Position numbers and translations under genes: made by a program
Origin: Bacillota bacterium
GTDB lineage: Bacteria; Eremiobacterota; SpSt-956; JAKJGF01
NCBI GenBank assembly: GCA_029555925.1
Contig: JAKPQU010000236.1
Location: 1 to 31,703 of the forward strand
DNA: 31,703 nt
Direction: 5' to 3'
Notes under the pieces: generated by a model
The model's database searches: none
What the model was told of the DNA's origin: nothing
The model's input: the letters and a program-made list of their open reading frames with translations, nothing else
Part shown: positions 7,244 through 16,325 of the stretch, piece after piece
How positions within the stretch are numbered: the stretch's first letter is position 1
Layout: each line of letters opens with the position of its first letter

Positions 7244-9100
7244 ATGGATTTTAAAAACAGAATTGGTGAGAAAAATTTTAATAAACTTTCAGAATTAAAA
7301 AACAGGCATTTAATGAGTTTTGTCGAGAAATATGTAACTATCTGCAACCCTGACAGGATATTTGTATGTAATGATTCCCCTGAAGATGTAAATTATATAA
7401 GAGAACAGGCCATAGCAAATAAAGAAGAGAGAAAAATAGGACTCAACGGCCAGACAGTTCATTACGACAATTATTATGATCAGGGCAGAGACATAAAAAA
7501 TACACGTTATCTTCTCCCTGCAGGAGTTGATTTCGGGCCTCATATAGAGGCTTCTGATAGAGATAAAGGACTTCTTGAGATTCACGATATACTGTTACAT
7601 ATAATGAAAAACCGTGAAATGTATATAAGACTGTTCTGTCTCGGCCCTGTAAATTCGCCTTTTTCTATCTCGGCAGTTCAGATAACAGATTCTGCTTATG
7701 TTGCCCACAGTGAAGATCTGTTATACAGAGGGGGATATGAACAGTTTAAAAAACTTGGCGGAAGCTCTGACTTTTTTAAATTTGTCCACAGTTCGGGAGA
7801 ACTGGAAAACAGTGTATGTAAAAATCTGGATAAAAGAAGAGTTTATATAGATCTTACAGATAATGTAGTATTCAGCACGAATACCCAGTACGGCGGAAAT
7901 ACAATCGGTTTAAAGAAACTTGCCATGAGGCTTGCCATAAATAAAGCGGCTAAAGAAGACTGGCTTACAGAACATATGCTTCTTATGGGTGTTAACGGCC
8001 CGCGGGGCAGAAGAACCTATTTTACCGGCGCTTTTCCCAGTGCATGCGGAAAAACCTCTACTGCCATGCTGCCGGGTGAAAATATCCTTGGTGATGATAT
8101 TTCCTATCTTCGTATAATAGATGGAGAAGTAAGAGCCGTAAATGTAGAAAAAGGTATTTTCGGCATAATAAAAGATGTAAATCCGAAGGATGATCCTCTT
8201 ATATGGAAAGCTCTCAATACAGAAGGAGAAGCAATATTTTCCAATATTCTCATTGACGAAAATAATAACCCCCGGTGGCAGGGAGACGGAAGAGAAATAC
8301 CACAGAAAGGTGTTAATCATTCAGGTGAATGGTACAGAGGAAAAAAAGATAAAGATGGGAAAGAGATACCACTTTCTCACAGTAATGCCAGATATACTGT
8401 ATCACTTTACAGGCTTGATAATCTTGACGCCAATATAGATGACCCGAAAGGTGTCCCTGTAAGCGGATTTATATACGGAGGAAGGGATTCCGATACATCT
8501 GTTCCCGTGTGTCAGTCTTTTGACTGGCATCATGGCATAATAACAAAAGGTGCCATGGTTGAATCTGAAACAACGTCTGCTACAATAGGTAAAGAAGGGG
8601 TAAGGAAGTACAATTTAATGTCCAATATTGAATTCCTTTCTTACAGTATAGGAGAATATATAAAGAACAACCTTGTCTTCGGAGAAAAAGCAAAGAATCC
8701 GCCTCTTGTATTCTATGTAAATTATTTCTTAAAGAATAAAGAAGGCAAATATTTGAATACGATGGATGATAAGAGGGTGTGGGTGAAATGGATGGAACTC
8801 CGTGCCAGGGGAGATGTTAAAGCCATAAAAACTCCGTGCGGATACATTCCATTCTATGAAGATTTAAAGAGTCTTTTTAATGAAGTACTTCATAAAGATT
8901 ATACTCAGGAAAATTATATAGAACAATTTACTATAAGAATTCCCAATCTTCTTGCCAAACTTGACAGGATGGAAAAGATCTATACAAAAGACGTGTCCGA
9001 TACGCCTCCCTTACTTCTTAAAATCCTGGAAGATGAAAGAGAAAGGCTTTTAGTTTTACAGAAAGAAAAGGGAGATTATGTTTCTCCACTTGAATTGTGA
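7244..9100 (+). CDS. pckG: Phosphoenolpyruvate carboxykinase (GTP)
   Basis: 618 residues, the normal length for the GTP-dependent class. It interconverts oxaloacetate plus GTP with phosphoenolpyruvate, CO2 and GDP in the cytoplasm, for gluconeogenesis or, in anaerobes, CO2 fixation and anaplerosis. Diagnostic features are the P-loop (kinase-1a) GAFPSACGKTSTAM, the metal-binding ILGDDIS, NVEKGIFGI, and the C-terminal KTPCGYIPFYEDL stretch. The ATP-dependent class has a different P-loop region and is about 530 residues, so the GTP class is the better fit. The ATG follows AGAAAGGAAG at suitable distance. The TGA stop is part of a GTGAGTC heptamer. The next gene begins 114 bases downstream across a repeat-filled spacer, so co-transcription is possible but not shown. 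Confidence 0.95.
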   Translation: MDFKNRIGEKNFNKLSELKNRHLMSFVEKYVTICNPDRIFVCNDSPEDVNYIREQAIANKEERKIGLNGQTVHYDNYYDQGRDIKNTRYLLPAGVDFGPHIEASDRDKGLLEIHDILLHIMKNREMYIRLFCLGPVNSPFSISAVQITDSAYVAHSEDLLYRGGYEQFKKLGGSSDFFKFVHSSGELENSVCKNLDKRRVYIDLTDNVVFSTNTQYGGNTIGLKKLAMRLAINKAAKEDWLTEHMLLMGVNGPRGRRTYFTGAFPSACGKTSTAMLPGENILGDDISYLRIIDGEVRAVNVEKGIFGIIKDVNPKDDPLIWKALNTEGEAIFSNILIDENNNPRWQGDGREIPQKGVNHSGEWYRGKKDKDGKEIPLSHSNARYTVSLYRLDNLDANIDDPKGVPVSGFIYGGRDSDTSVPVCQSFDWHHGIITKGAMVESETTSATIGKEGVRKYNLMSNIEFLSYSIGEYIKNNLVFGEKAKNPPLVFYVNYFLKNKEGKYLNTMDDKRVWVKWMELRARGDVKAIKTPCGYIPFYEDLKSLFNEVLHKDYTQENYIEQFTIRIPNLLAKLDRMEKIYTKDVSDTPPLLLKILEDERERLLVLQKEKGDYVSPLEL

Positions 9101-9192
9101 GTCGTGAGTCGTAGGGGCGAACCACTGTGTTCGCCCGGTACCGGTGACAACACGCATCACGCATCACGCGTCACGATTATATCACTGATAAC
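9097..9192. repeat. Heptamer repeat locus with inserted hairpin
   Basis: GTGAGTC twice at 9097-9110, and the facing arm GCATCAC, GCATCAC, GCGTCAC at 9154-9174, with TGATAAC at 9186-9192. The first unit supplies the pckG stop codon. Between the arms lies a separate palindrome at 9115-9136. The repeats keep a reading frame open upstream of the true start of the next gene, which should not be mistaken for an N-terminal extension. Confidence 0.85.
9115..9136. repeat. Palindrome GGGCGAAC / GTTCGCCC
   Basis: A perfect 8-base inverted repeat, GGGCGAAC at 9115-9122 and GTTCGCCC at 9129-9136, with the 6-base loop CACTGT. It is much richer in GC than its surroundings. It resembles in layout the palindrome at 24423-24450, which also has ACCAC...GTG at its centre. 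No T-run follows, so it is not a typical Rho-independent terminator. Confidence 0.75.
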
Positions 9193-9214
9193 TGAACAAA
9201 AGGAGGTTAAAATA

Positions 9215-10870
9215 ATGACTCATCCAAAGATAGTAATCATAGGCGGCGTCGCAGGAGGTGCTTCTGCTGCGGCAAAAGCCCGGCGTATGAATGAAATGGC
9301 ACAGATTACCATATTCGAAAAAGGCCCCTATATGTCCTATGCAAACTGCGGTCTGCCTTATCATATAAGCGGTGAGATTGATAAAAAAGAAAAACTTATT
9401 CTTCAGAGTCCGGAAGCTTTTAAGAAAAGATTTAATATAGATGTTTATGTGCTTCATGAAGTCGTGGCTGTAAATCCCGACAGGAAAATAGTAATGGTAA
9501 AAAACCTGAGTACCGGTGAAATCTTCGAATGTCCCTATGATAAATTAATTATGTGTCCCGGTTCTGTTCCTTTTATGCCACCTGTGCCGGGCATTGACGC
9601 ACTGAATGTATTTGTCCTTCGTACTGTTCCTGATGTAGAGAAAATTTTAACATTTATTCGGGAAAACAATCCCCGCAGTGCAGTAGTTCTTGGCGGAGGT
9701 TATGTCGGACTGGAAACGGCAGAAGCACTGAAACATGTTGGAATGAAAGTGACACTTGTAGAAATGGCCCCTCATGTTCTTACCCTGATGGATCATGATG
9801 TAGTTTCCGTCATAGAGAAACATATCATAGAATCCGGTATAGAGCTTATTTTAGACAACGGGCTTAAAGAAATTGTTAAACATGATACGGGGAAAGTAAA
9901 AGAAATTATTTTGCAGAAAGGGAATATACTCAGGGCAGATATGGTAATAGCTTCTATCGGCGTGAAGCCGAATAATAAACTGGCAAAAGAGGCTGGTATC
10001 GAACTGGGCATAAGTGGTGCCATAAAGGTAAATGAAAAAATGGAAACAACTATACCTGACATATATGCCGCAGGAGATGTAGCGGAAAGTTTTAACCCTG
10101 TTACAGGCAAATGGGGCTGGATACCTCTTGCGGGGCCGGCAAATAAACAGGGAAGGGTGGCAGGAGCAAACGCAGCAGGAGGAAATCTTACTTTCAGAGG
10201 AGTCCTTGGAACTTCCATCGTAAGGTTTAATAAAATGGCGGCAGGTAAGACAGGACTTTCTGAAAATGATGCAAGAAGAGAAAATATTCCTTATTTTGTT
10301 GTTACTACACACTCCAATTCCCATGCAGGTTATTATCCTGGAGGTAAAATGTTACATATAAAGATTGTTGTTCATAAAGAAACGGGAAAATTGCTGGGAG
10401 CACAGGTTACAGGGGAAGACGGCGTGGATAAGAGAATAGATGTTTTTGCTACAGCCCTTTATTTGGGCGCCACAGTGGAAGACCTGGCAAATCTTGATCT
10501 GGCCTATGCACCTCCCTTCGGTTCCGCAAAAGATCCGGTAAATATTGCCGGCATGACAGGACAGAACAGGCTTCTTGGAGTTGAAGATTCAATGACGTTC
10601 GGTGAATTTAATGAAGTAAAAGACACATATAATCTTATTGATGTAAGAACTCAGAAGGAATATGACGAAGGTGCTATGGAACATTCTTCTCTGAAACCTG
10701 TAGATGAGTTCCGAAGCCTTCTGGATACTGTAGATAAAAATAAACCTGTGGCAGTGTATTGTAAAGCAGGCTACAGGGGTTATCTTGTTCAGAGAATTTT
10801 AAAACAACATGGTTTCGATGTGAAAAATCTGGATGGCGGATATCTGACAGGAGAATTTTTTAGAGAGTAA
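9215..10870 (+). CDS. CoA-disulfide reductase / NADH persulfide reductase with rhodanese domain
   Basis: 551 residues from the ATG at 9215, chosen because AAAGGAGG sits 9 bases upstream and the residues before it are translated repeat DNA. Residues 5-450 are a flavoprotein disulfide reductase: FAD-binding GGVAGGASAAAKARR, redox-active single cysteine C45 in YANCGLPY, NAD-binding VVLGGGYVGLETAEAL, and a second FAD motif IYAAGDVAES. The C-terminal 100 residues are a rhodanese domain with active cysteine in VYCKAGYRGY. This fused arrangement is known from CoA-disulfide reductase-rhodanese and NADH-dependent persulfide reductase enzymes. They reduce CoA disulfides, CoA persulfides or polysulfide, for thiol balance or sulfur respiration. 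Which substrate applies here cannot be read from sequence. It is probably cytoplasmic and is separated from its neighbours by repeats. Confidence 0.92.
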   Translation: MTHPKIVIIGGVAGGASAAAKARRMNEMAQITIFEKGPYMSYANCGLPYHISGEIDKKEKLILQSPEAFKKRFNIDVYVLHEVVAVNPDRKIVMVKNLSTGEIFECPYDKLIMCPGSVPFMPPVPGIDALNVFVLRTVPDVEKILTFIRENNPRSAVVLGGGYVGLETAEALKHVGMKVTLVEMAPHVLTLMDHDVVSVIEKHIIESGIELILDNGLKEIVKHDTGKVKEIILQKGNILRADMVIASIGVKPNNKLAKEAGIELGISGAIKVNEKMETTIPDIYAAGDVAESFNPVTGKWGWIPLAGPANKQGRVAGANAAGGNLTFRGVLGTSIVRFNKMAAGKTGLSENDARRENIPYFVVTTHSNSHAGYYPGGKMLHIKIVVHKETGKLLGAQVTGEDGVDKRIDVFATALYLGATVEDLANLDLAYAPPFGSAKDPVNIAGMTGQNRLLGVEDSMTFGEFNEVKDTYNLIDVRTQKEYDEGAMEHSSLKPVDEFRSLLDTVDKNKPVAVYCKAGYRGYLVQRILKQHGFDVKNLDGGYLTGEFFRE

Positions 10871-10923
10871 CAACGATATATGATTATAGTATATTTCATA
10901 ACTTATTAGAATTTAAATAATTC

Positions 10924-10993
10924 GTAATGCCTAATGCGTAATGCGTAATGGGTTATTATCCATTCGCATCACGCATCACGCTTTACGCATTAC
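10924..10993. repeat. Heptamer repeat locus, two arms (GTAATGC type)
   Basis: The left arm is GTAATGC, CTAATGC, GTAATGC and GTAATGG at 10924-10951. The right arm is GCATCAC twice, GCTTTAC and GCATTAC at 10966-10993. The arms are separated by 14 bases and pair over most of 28 bases, allowing G-U pairs. It lies between the CoA-disulfide reductase gene and the lipoprotein gene. Confidence 0.88.
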
Positions 10994-11063
10994 GAGGTTA
11001 TTAATTATGGATTGTTATGAAACTAACTATAAAATATATTGACACTATATAGGAGGTTATTTT

Positions 11064-12038
11064 ATGAAATATTCTGTTATTATATGTCTGATCATAATGT
11101 GTCTCACAGGTTTATGCGGATGTAAAACTTCGACTGGAGAAAGCGGAAATTTTACCATCCCGGCAGCTAAAAAAATAGATTCCTCTTTGAAAGGAAAAGT
11201 TGACGAAGAGGTTAAAATTATTGTCTCTTCATCTGATGAAAATCAGAAAAAACAGGCTTTAACAGACCTTGAAAAGTTATGTAAAGATAATCCCTCTGAC
11301 TTTTCGCTTTTTTCCTATCTTATGGAAAAGTCTGATGTATCTATTGCCCGCATCGGTCTTAAAGCCATTGAAAGTTGTTATGCAGGAGGTCTCAGCGAAG
11401 AAAAAAAAGCGGAAGAGTTCGACATCCTGTCCTGCGTAATGAAACACCCAGTAGATTATTTTCGTTCCAGAGCGATAACATGTATATCCTATGTTTCAAA
11501 TACCGATGAAAGAATGGCAAAACAAAAGGAGCTTTTAAAGGAAGCGCTGAATGATAAAAGCCCTCATGTGAAAATAAATGCAATTCAAAGATTGACTATG
11601 TTAAAAGATGATAAAGCAGTGGAAATCTTTAATGAAATGGTTAACAGTGAAACAGATCCTCTGGTTCAGGCAAGATTAATAGAATGCCTTAATCAGCTCG
11701 GTTCCGTTAATAAAGAAAAACTCATGGACTTCATAGAAAAAGGAGACCCTTATGTAAAATCTTCTGCCATAGTTATTCTTTCAACGAAAAAAGATAAAGA
11801 TTTAATACCGAAGCTGATAGTTATGCTTGATAATACGGATAAAACGACTATTGCCGGAAAATATGATGACGGTACATCTACAATTTATGCTGCAAAAGGA
11901 TCTACGTTACAGCATGTGGCAGTATACGGCCTTGAAGAGATTACAGGAAAGAAATTTCATGGGAAAGACAAAAATGATATGGAAGAAACTGTGAAAAAAT
12001 GGAAAGAATGGTACGATAAAGAAAAGGCCGTTAAATAG
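11064..12038 (+). CDS. HEAT-repeat lipoprotein
   Basis: 324 residues beginning with a lipoprotein signal peptide: MKYSV, a hydrophobic core, then LCGC with the lipidated cysteine at C20. The rest is a series of helical pairs typical of HEAT/PBS-lyase-type repeats, for example DKSPHVKINAIQRLTMLKDDKAVEIF and EKGDPYVKSSAIVILSTKKDKDLIPKLIVML. Such proteins are protein-binding scaffolds with no enzyme activity of their own, here probably anchored at the outer or inner membrane facing the periplasm. The ATG follows AGGAGG closely. It is convergent with another HEAT-like protein (12184-14736). I see no clear partner in the neighbourhood. The 145-base spacer after it holds only a weak CCGGAA-type palindrome near 12140-12160 and no gene. 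Confidence 0.85.
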   Translation: MKYSVIICLIIMCLTGLCGCKTSTGESGNFTIPAAKKIDSSLKGKVDEEVKIIVSSSDENQKKQALTDLEKLCKDNPSDFSLFSYLMEKSDVSIARIGLKAIESCYAGGLSEEKKAEEFDILSCVMKHPVDYFRSRAITCISYVSNTDERMAKQKELLKEALNDKSPHVKINAIQRLTMLKDDKAVEIFNEMVNSETDPLVQARLIECLNQLGSVNKEKLMDFIEKGDPYVKSSAIVILSTKKDKDLIPKLIVMLDNTDKTTIAGKYDDGTSTIYAAKGSTLQHVAVYGLEEITGKKFHGKDKNDMEETVKKWKEWYDKEKAVK

Positions 12039-12183
12039 AAACTGTCATTCAGAATTTGGTAGTCCTAAAGAGATAGTGGTAAAATTAATATTTACCTATA
12101 AACCATAGAATCATTATGAGGAATATGTATTGAATTTTTCCGGAACATAAACCGGAATTCCCGGAATGATATACAACTGGCTA

Positions 12184-14736
12184 TCAACTGTGAGAATCCG
12201 TTACACTGATTACCGAATCTAACGGAGACACAGCAGAAGATTTTACATAGGGATATTTCTTTATTATCCCTGTCATAATGGTAAGGCAGTTTGAAAAATC
12301 TCTTTCTGTCATGGTTCCGGCAAATTCTTCAAGTAAACTCATTATTTCCGTTGCAATAAACGCATTGTTCGTTGCAATTTTTCCCATATATTTAAAGAGT
12401 TTATCTTTCGCTTTTCTGCCTTTATTAACATTAAATAATATACTTCTGAAGAAGGGCATGAGCATTTTTATGTTATCAGGCTCAGGAGAAAGATTTTCAA
12501 TGATCAGTTCGAGAGCAAATTCCTTTATATCAGGATGTTCGGTGAATTTTATAAATTCCACATGATATCCATCGGACAGATATTTGCCCAGGATTTTCAT
12601 GGCAAATTCCTGCACATCTTTATAATTGCTGTCATAAAGTTTCAACACTATGTCAGATGTAAATTGATTTACTGAAAAATGCTCTTCCAGTATATTAAAA
12701 ACGAATGCTCTGGTGACTTCCCATTTGCTTTCTGCAAGTTCCGTAAGTTCCGTCATGTCTGCAGACCATCTGGATATGGATTTTTTTATCATATCCATTC
12801 CTGCTTCTCTTATGGACAGTATGTCATGACATGCACACGTTATAAGCATTTGCCCGTCAACAGTGAAGGGGTCAACAGGCCGTTCTTTCAGGAGATTTCC
12901 TCCCAGTTCCTGGACGCATGGAGACGGTGCTTTTAATAGCAGAAATATCTTTTCATTGCTCAGGAGCTTTAATTCTTCCGAAAAATCAGACATGAGACCT
13001 TTTACTATAACTGTATGGAGACCTTTTATATATTCTTCCTTTGTGATTACAGACATAAGGATTTTTATATACTCTGATATGATGTCAGGATTGTCTCTGT
13101 AGAGTGCTACCAGTTCCATTGCAAAACAGTGATTGTCTTCCCACCGTGAAAAGAGGAGATCTATTATAAATTTTTTATCTCCTTTCCAGAAAGAGATACT
13201 GCTTTTTACCCATTCATGTGCCAGAGCCCTTGCCGGCTCAAATTCACAGTTTAAAAAACATTTTACCAGGTTTTTATCGGGATTAAGAGGATTGAAATAT
13301 GTTTTGAATATGTCCAGAAGTGTGGTACATACAAAAGGATAGGGCTTTTTAAAGAGATCTGAAATTTCTGTTTCTGTCAGGTTTTTTAATGTGTCGGGAA
13401 ATCTATCTCTTAAAATTTTAACGGCAAAAGAACTTACTTCTCTGCATTCGGATTCCAGAAACAGATTAAAAGCGGGAAGACTGTCTTCTTCCCACAGTTC
13501 TGAGAAAGCTTCTTCTCTTTCCGGCGGTTCTGTGTCTGACGGTTTATAGCCTTCAGCACATTTCCACATCAGATTATTACAGGTATATCGTTTGCTTTTT
13601 TTATAGAGTATGTGATTAAATGTCCACAGGTGAGTGAAACGGTCATAGATTTTTGTGATGGTATATGATTTTCTTTCTGTCCAATCATAACGTCGTGAAA
13701 CTATTTCTTCAATTTTTCCTGCATCACTGTCTTTAAAATGTTTCAAGAAGAAATAGGCGAAATTTGCATAGAGTTCAGGATAATATTTTGCAATATTTCT
13801 CAGGTATCTCCAGCATCTTCTCATCATATAGGATTTTGTTTTTTTAGAGAATATGGATATAGTTTTATATTTACCTGTTTGAGGATTATAACTACGGCGA
13901 AGAGGGCCGGTAATTTCTATTTTATAAGCCAGAAATCCTAACATTTCCATGTCCATTCTGTATTCTGCCTTTTTATATATGGTTTTAATAGATTTCCAGC
14001 TTTTAGAGAAATCTGCCTCATGGATAAGTCTGTTAAGAGTTTTTCTTGTTATTACACTGTCAATGTCATAGAGTGCTTCAAGAAGACCTGTATCTTCTCT
14101 GCATAGATTTAGAGATTCTTCTATAAAAATTTCATCTTCTTTTTCTATTAATTCTTTGAGTCGTTCCGGGAATTTATTCAGAGCTTTTTCTGTTATATCG
14201 TCTACTGTCTCATTGTGTCCCGCTTTCCTGAGTGCTTCTTCTGCCATTGTTTTTACCCATGGGATTTCGTCTCTTCTGAGTTCTTTCAGAGATTCTATGA
14301 CTTTGTTTATTCTTTCTTTTGTGATGCCGGGAAATTTCATCCGTGCTTCCGAAGAGCCTTCCAGAATCCCGGTAATATGTTCTTCACTGCAGAGCATTCC
14401 GAGAGAGAATGCAACTGTATAACGAACAAGAGGTTCTCTGTCCTTTGTGGAAATAGTCAGTATATCCAGAATATCAGGTAAAAAATATTTTTCCTGTGAG
14501 AGATATTTTGCCCCTTTTGCCCTGAAATCATAATCTTTATGGCTTAAAGCATTGATAAGAAATTCTTTTTTTGCCTGAAAATCTCCGGGGCATTTGAATG
14601 TATCACTGCTTTTTTTGATTTTCTGTCCCGTAACATGGCCGGCATTTTTTATAATATCTGTTTTATCCAGAATATTTGATACTTTATTTGCCAGAAAATT
14701 AACAGTCCTGTTAAACCATTTATCCAACCTATCCAT
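12184..14736 (-). CDS. Large HEAT-like helical repeat protein
   Basis: 850 residues. I take the ATG at 14736 (AGAGG eight bases upstream) rather than the TTG two codons earlier. It has no signal peptide and no convincing membrane helix. Residues 55-175 are HEAT-type helices (DYDFRAKGAKYLSQEK, DREPLVRYTVAFSLGMLC). A central part around residues 300-420 is rich in aromatic and basic residues (SYMMRRCWRYLRNIAKYYPELYAN) and is followed by more helical repeats (CREVSSFAVKILRDRFPDTL, KWEVTRAFVFNILEEHF, YKDVQEFAMKILGKYL). The MRRCWRYLRR-type segment recalls bacterial WGR/HEAT proteins of unknown function, but I hold this loosely. It follows the Ser/Thr kinase gene by 81 bases on the same strand, so it is a plausible kinase substrate or scaffold. 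No enzyme function can be assigned. Confidence 0.8.
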   Translation of the reverse strand: MDRLDKWFNRTVNFLANKVSNILDKTDIIKNAGHVTGQKIKKSSDTFKCPGDFQAKKEFLINALSHKDYDFRAKGAKYLSQEKYFLPDILDILTISTKDREPLVRYTVAFSLGMLCSEEHITGILEGSSEARMKFPGITKERINKVIESLKELRRDEIPWVKTMAEEALRKAGHNETVDDITEKALNKFPERLKELIEKEDEIFIEESLNLCREDTGLLEALYDIDSVITRKTLNRLIHEADFSKSWKSIKTIYKKAEYRMDMEMLGFLAYKIEITGPLRRSYNPQTGKYKTISIFSKKTKSYMMRRCWRYLRNIAKYYPELYANFAYFFLKHFKDSDAGKIEEIVSRRYDWTERKSYTITKIYDRFTHLWTFNHILYKKSKRYTCNNLMWKCAEGYKPSDTEPPEREEAFSELWEEDSLPAFNLFLESECREVSSFAVKILRDRFPDTLKNLTETEISDLFKKPYPFVCTTLLDIFKTYFNPLNPDKNLVKCFLNCEFEPARALAHEWVKSSISFWKGDKKFIIDLLFSRWEDNHCFAMELVALYRDNPDIISEYIKILMSVITKEEYIKGLHTVIVKGLMSDFSEELKLLSNEKIFLLLKAPSPCVQELGGNLLKERPVDPFTVDGQMLITCACHDILSIREAGMDMIKKSISRWSADMTELTELAESKWEVTRAFVFNILEEHFSVNQFTSDIVLKLYDSNYKDVQEFAMKILGKYLSDGYHVEFIKFTEHPDIKEFALELIIENLSPEPDNIKMLMPFFRSILFNVNKGRKAKDKLFKYMGKIATNNAFIATEIMSLLEEFAGTMTERDFSNCLTIMTGIIKKYPYVKSSAVSPLDSVISVTDSHS

Positions 14737-14817
14737 AAGCAAAACCTCTTGTATTCACTATTCAGTAAATAATTCTACTCTATGTTGAAAATATCCTTTT
14801 CCCTGTTGTTGATTTGA

Positions 14818-16323
14818 TTATCTTTGAGGTACTATGAGCCCCCTGCCGGGAGTATACTGTGGCCATGAGCCGTCTTCACGCAGGACATTTCTATGAGCAT
14901 TGTTATATTCACACCATATGGTGAAGTTATCAGGCGAAGTGGCATATACATATTTGTAGCCTGTAAGATAGGCAGGACACTCGGATATGTATTTTATATA
15001 GGGCCCGCCGTGTTTATTATGAGTAAGATATGAAAGATCAGGAGGATAATAGCCTCTGTTATCTGTTGCATACATTTCCAGGGCTGCAGCAAGATTCTTT
15101 ATGTTTGACTCACATGATGCAAGCTGTCCATGGGCTCTGGCGGACAAAAAACCTGGTATTAAGGTGGCTCCCAGCAGGCACACTACCATTATTCCCAGTA
15201 GGTTAAATACTATTGCTGTCAGGGCAGGTTCCTTTGAAATACTTCTGTCATATGTTGCTTTCCTGGAACCAATTATACTGAGAATCAATCCTGTTACAGG
15301 CAATAATATTAGGATGACAGGGCTTGTATTCAGGCATTTTCTCATAAAGATCTGTAAGGGGCCGCTGAAATTTCTGCTTATGTTTTCTGCTATATTCAGT
15401 ATAATAAAGATTAAATAGGGAGAAAATATTGTCATTATAGCCAGAAGTATACCCGCTCTGGCAAAATTATTTGGCTTTTTTATGTCTTCCTCTGTTCCGT
15501 CTTTTTTATAAATACCTGTATATCTCTCCAGTTGTTCTTTAAATTCATTCATACTTATATATCTTTTCAGGGGATCCAGTTCCATGGCACGTTTTACTAT
15601 AGCTTCCAGTTCTTTTGACACGGAGAAATTCAGATCGGTTATAGGAGGAAAGTTAAACAATTTCAGGGTGGGGTCATGTTTTGTAAGCATCTGGTGTAAA
15701 ATAACTCCGAGACCATATATGTCAGAAAGAGGCGTTGATTGCCCTCTCCCTTTATACTGTTCCGGTGCCGCATAGCCGGGAGAACCATATTTGAATGTAT
15801 CGGTATCTTTATCAGGATTGTAATAACGGGCAATACCGAAATCTACAAGTTTGGGCGATCCTCCCGGTGTTATTATAATATTGGATGGCTTCAGGTCTCT
15901 GTAAACTACGGGAGCATGAAAAGCATTGTGAAGATAATCCAGTATTTCCGCGATTTTTATAGTCCATGTGATGGCCTGCTGCACATCTACAGGTTCTTTA
16001 GATGAATTAATAATTTCTTCAAGGGTTTTACCTTCTATATAGTCCATTGTAAGATATTCTCTGCCATCATGGCTGAATACACCGTACATATTCGGAAGGC
16101 CCGAATGAGAAAATTTTGCCATGAATTCGGCTTCACGGAAGAATATCTCTTTTGCGGCAGCTCCGTCAATGTTTGCTTCCTGTGCAAATACCAGTTCTTT
16201 CACCACAAATTTCTTATCATCTTTAATTCTTTCTACAAGATAGACGTTCCCCATGCCGCCTTTCCCGAGAAGTTTTACTACCCTGTAGATATCATTAAGC
16301 ACTGTACCCGGTTCTAACATCAT
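14818..16323 (-). CDS. Ser/Thr protein kinase with membrane segments and pseudopilin-like C-terminus
   Basis: About 501 residues. Several start codons stand in a row (TTG 16329, ATG 16326, 16323, 16320). AAGGAG upstream fits 16323 or 16320 best. Residues 12-270 are a Hanks-type kinase: GKGGMGNVY glycine loop, catalytic lysine in FVVKEL (K42), VYRDLKPSNIII catalytic loop (YRD instead of HRD), DFGIARYY, and PGYAAPEQY in the activation segment. Three hydrophobic segments follow (around 288-310, 330-350, 365-390). The last begins GFLSARAHGQLASCESNIKN and is followed by AAALEMYATDNRGYYPP, the pattern of type IV pilin/type II pseudopilin proteins. The tail is probably outside the membrane and may sense a ligand or join a pilus-like fibre. 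The gene follows the decayed DUF4139 gene with a TGATG overlap and precedes the HEAT-like gene. Confidence 0.9.
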   Translation of the reverse strand: MMLEPGTVLNDIYRVVKLLGKGGMGNVYLVERIKDDKKFVVKELVFAQEANIDGAAAKEIFFREAEFMAKFSHSGLPNMYGVFSHDGREYLTMDYIEGKTLEEIINSSKEPVDVQQAITWTIKIAEILDYLHNAFHAPVVYRDLKPSNIIITPGGSPKLVDFGIARYYNPDKDTDTFKYGSPGYAAPEQYKGRGQSTPLSDIYGLGVILHQMLTKHDPTLKLFNFPPITDLNFSVSKELEAIVKRAMELDPLKRYISMNEFKEQLERYTGIYKKDGTEEDIKKPNNFARAGILLAIMTIFSPYLIFIILNIAENISRNFSGPLQIFMRKCLNTSPVILILLPVTGLILSIIGSRKATYDRSISKEPALTAIVFNLLGIMVVCLLGATLIPGFLSARAHGQLASCESNIKNLAAALEMYATDNRGYYPPDLSYLTHNKHGGPYIKYISECPAYLTGYKYVYATSPDNFTIWCEYNNAHRNVLREDGSWPQYTPGRGLIVPQR

Positions 16324-16325
16324 CA

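Noticed and set aside
9104..9214. N-terminal extension of the CoA-disulfide reductase
   Set aside because: The frame is open only because the repeat DNA lacks stops; the strong ribosome site and the FAD-binding motif place the start at 9215.
12120..12165. Terminator between the convergent HEAT-type genes
   Set aside because: The TTCCGG/CCGGAA palindrome is only six pairs with no following T-run, too weak to call.
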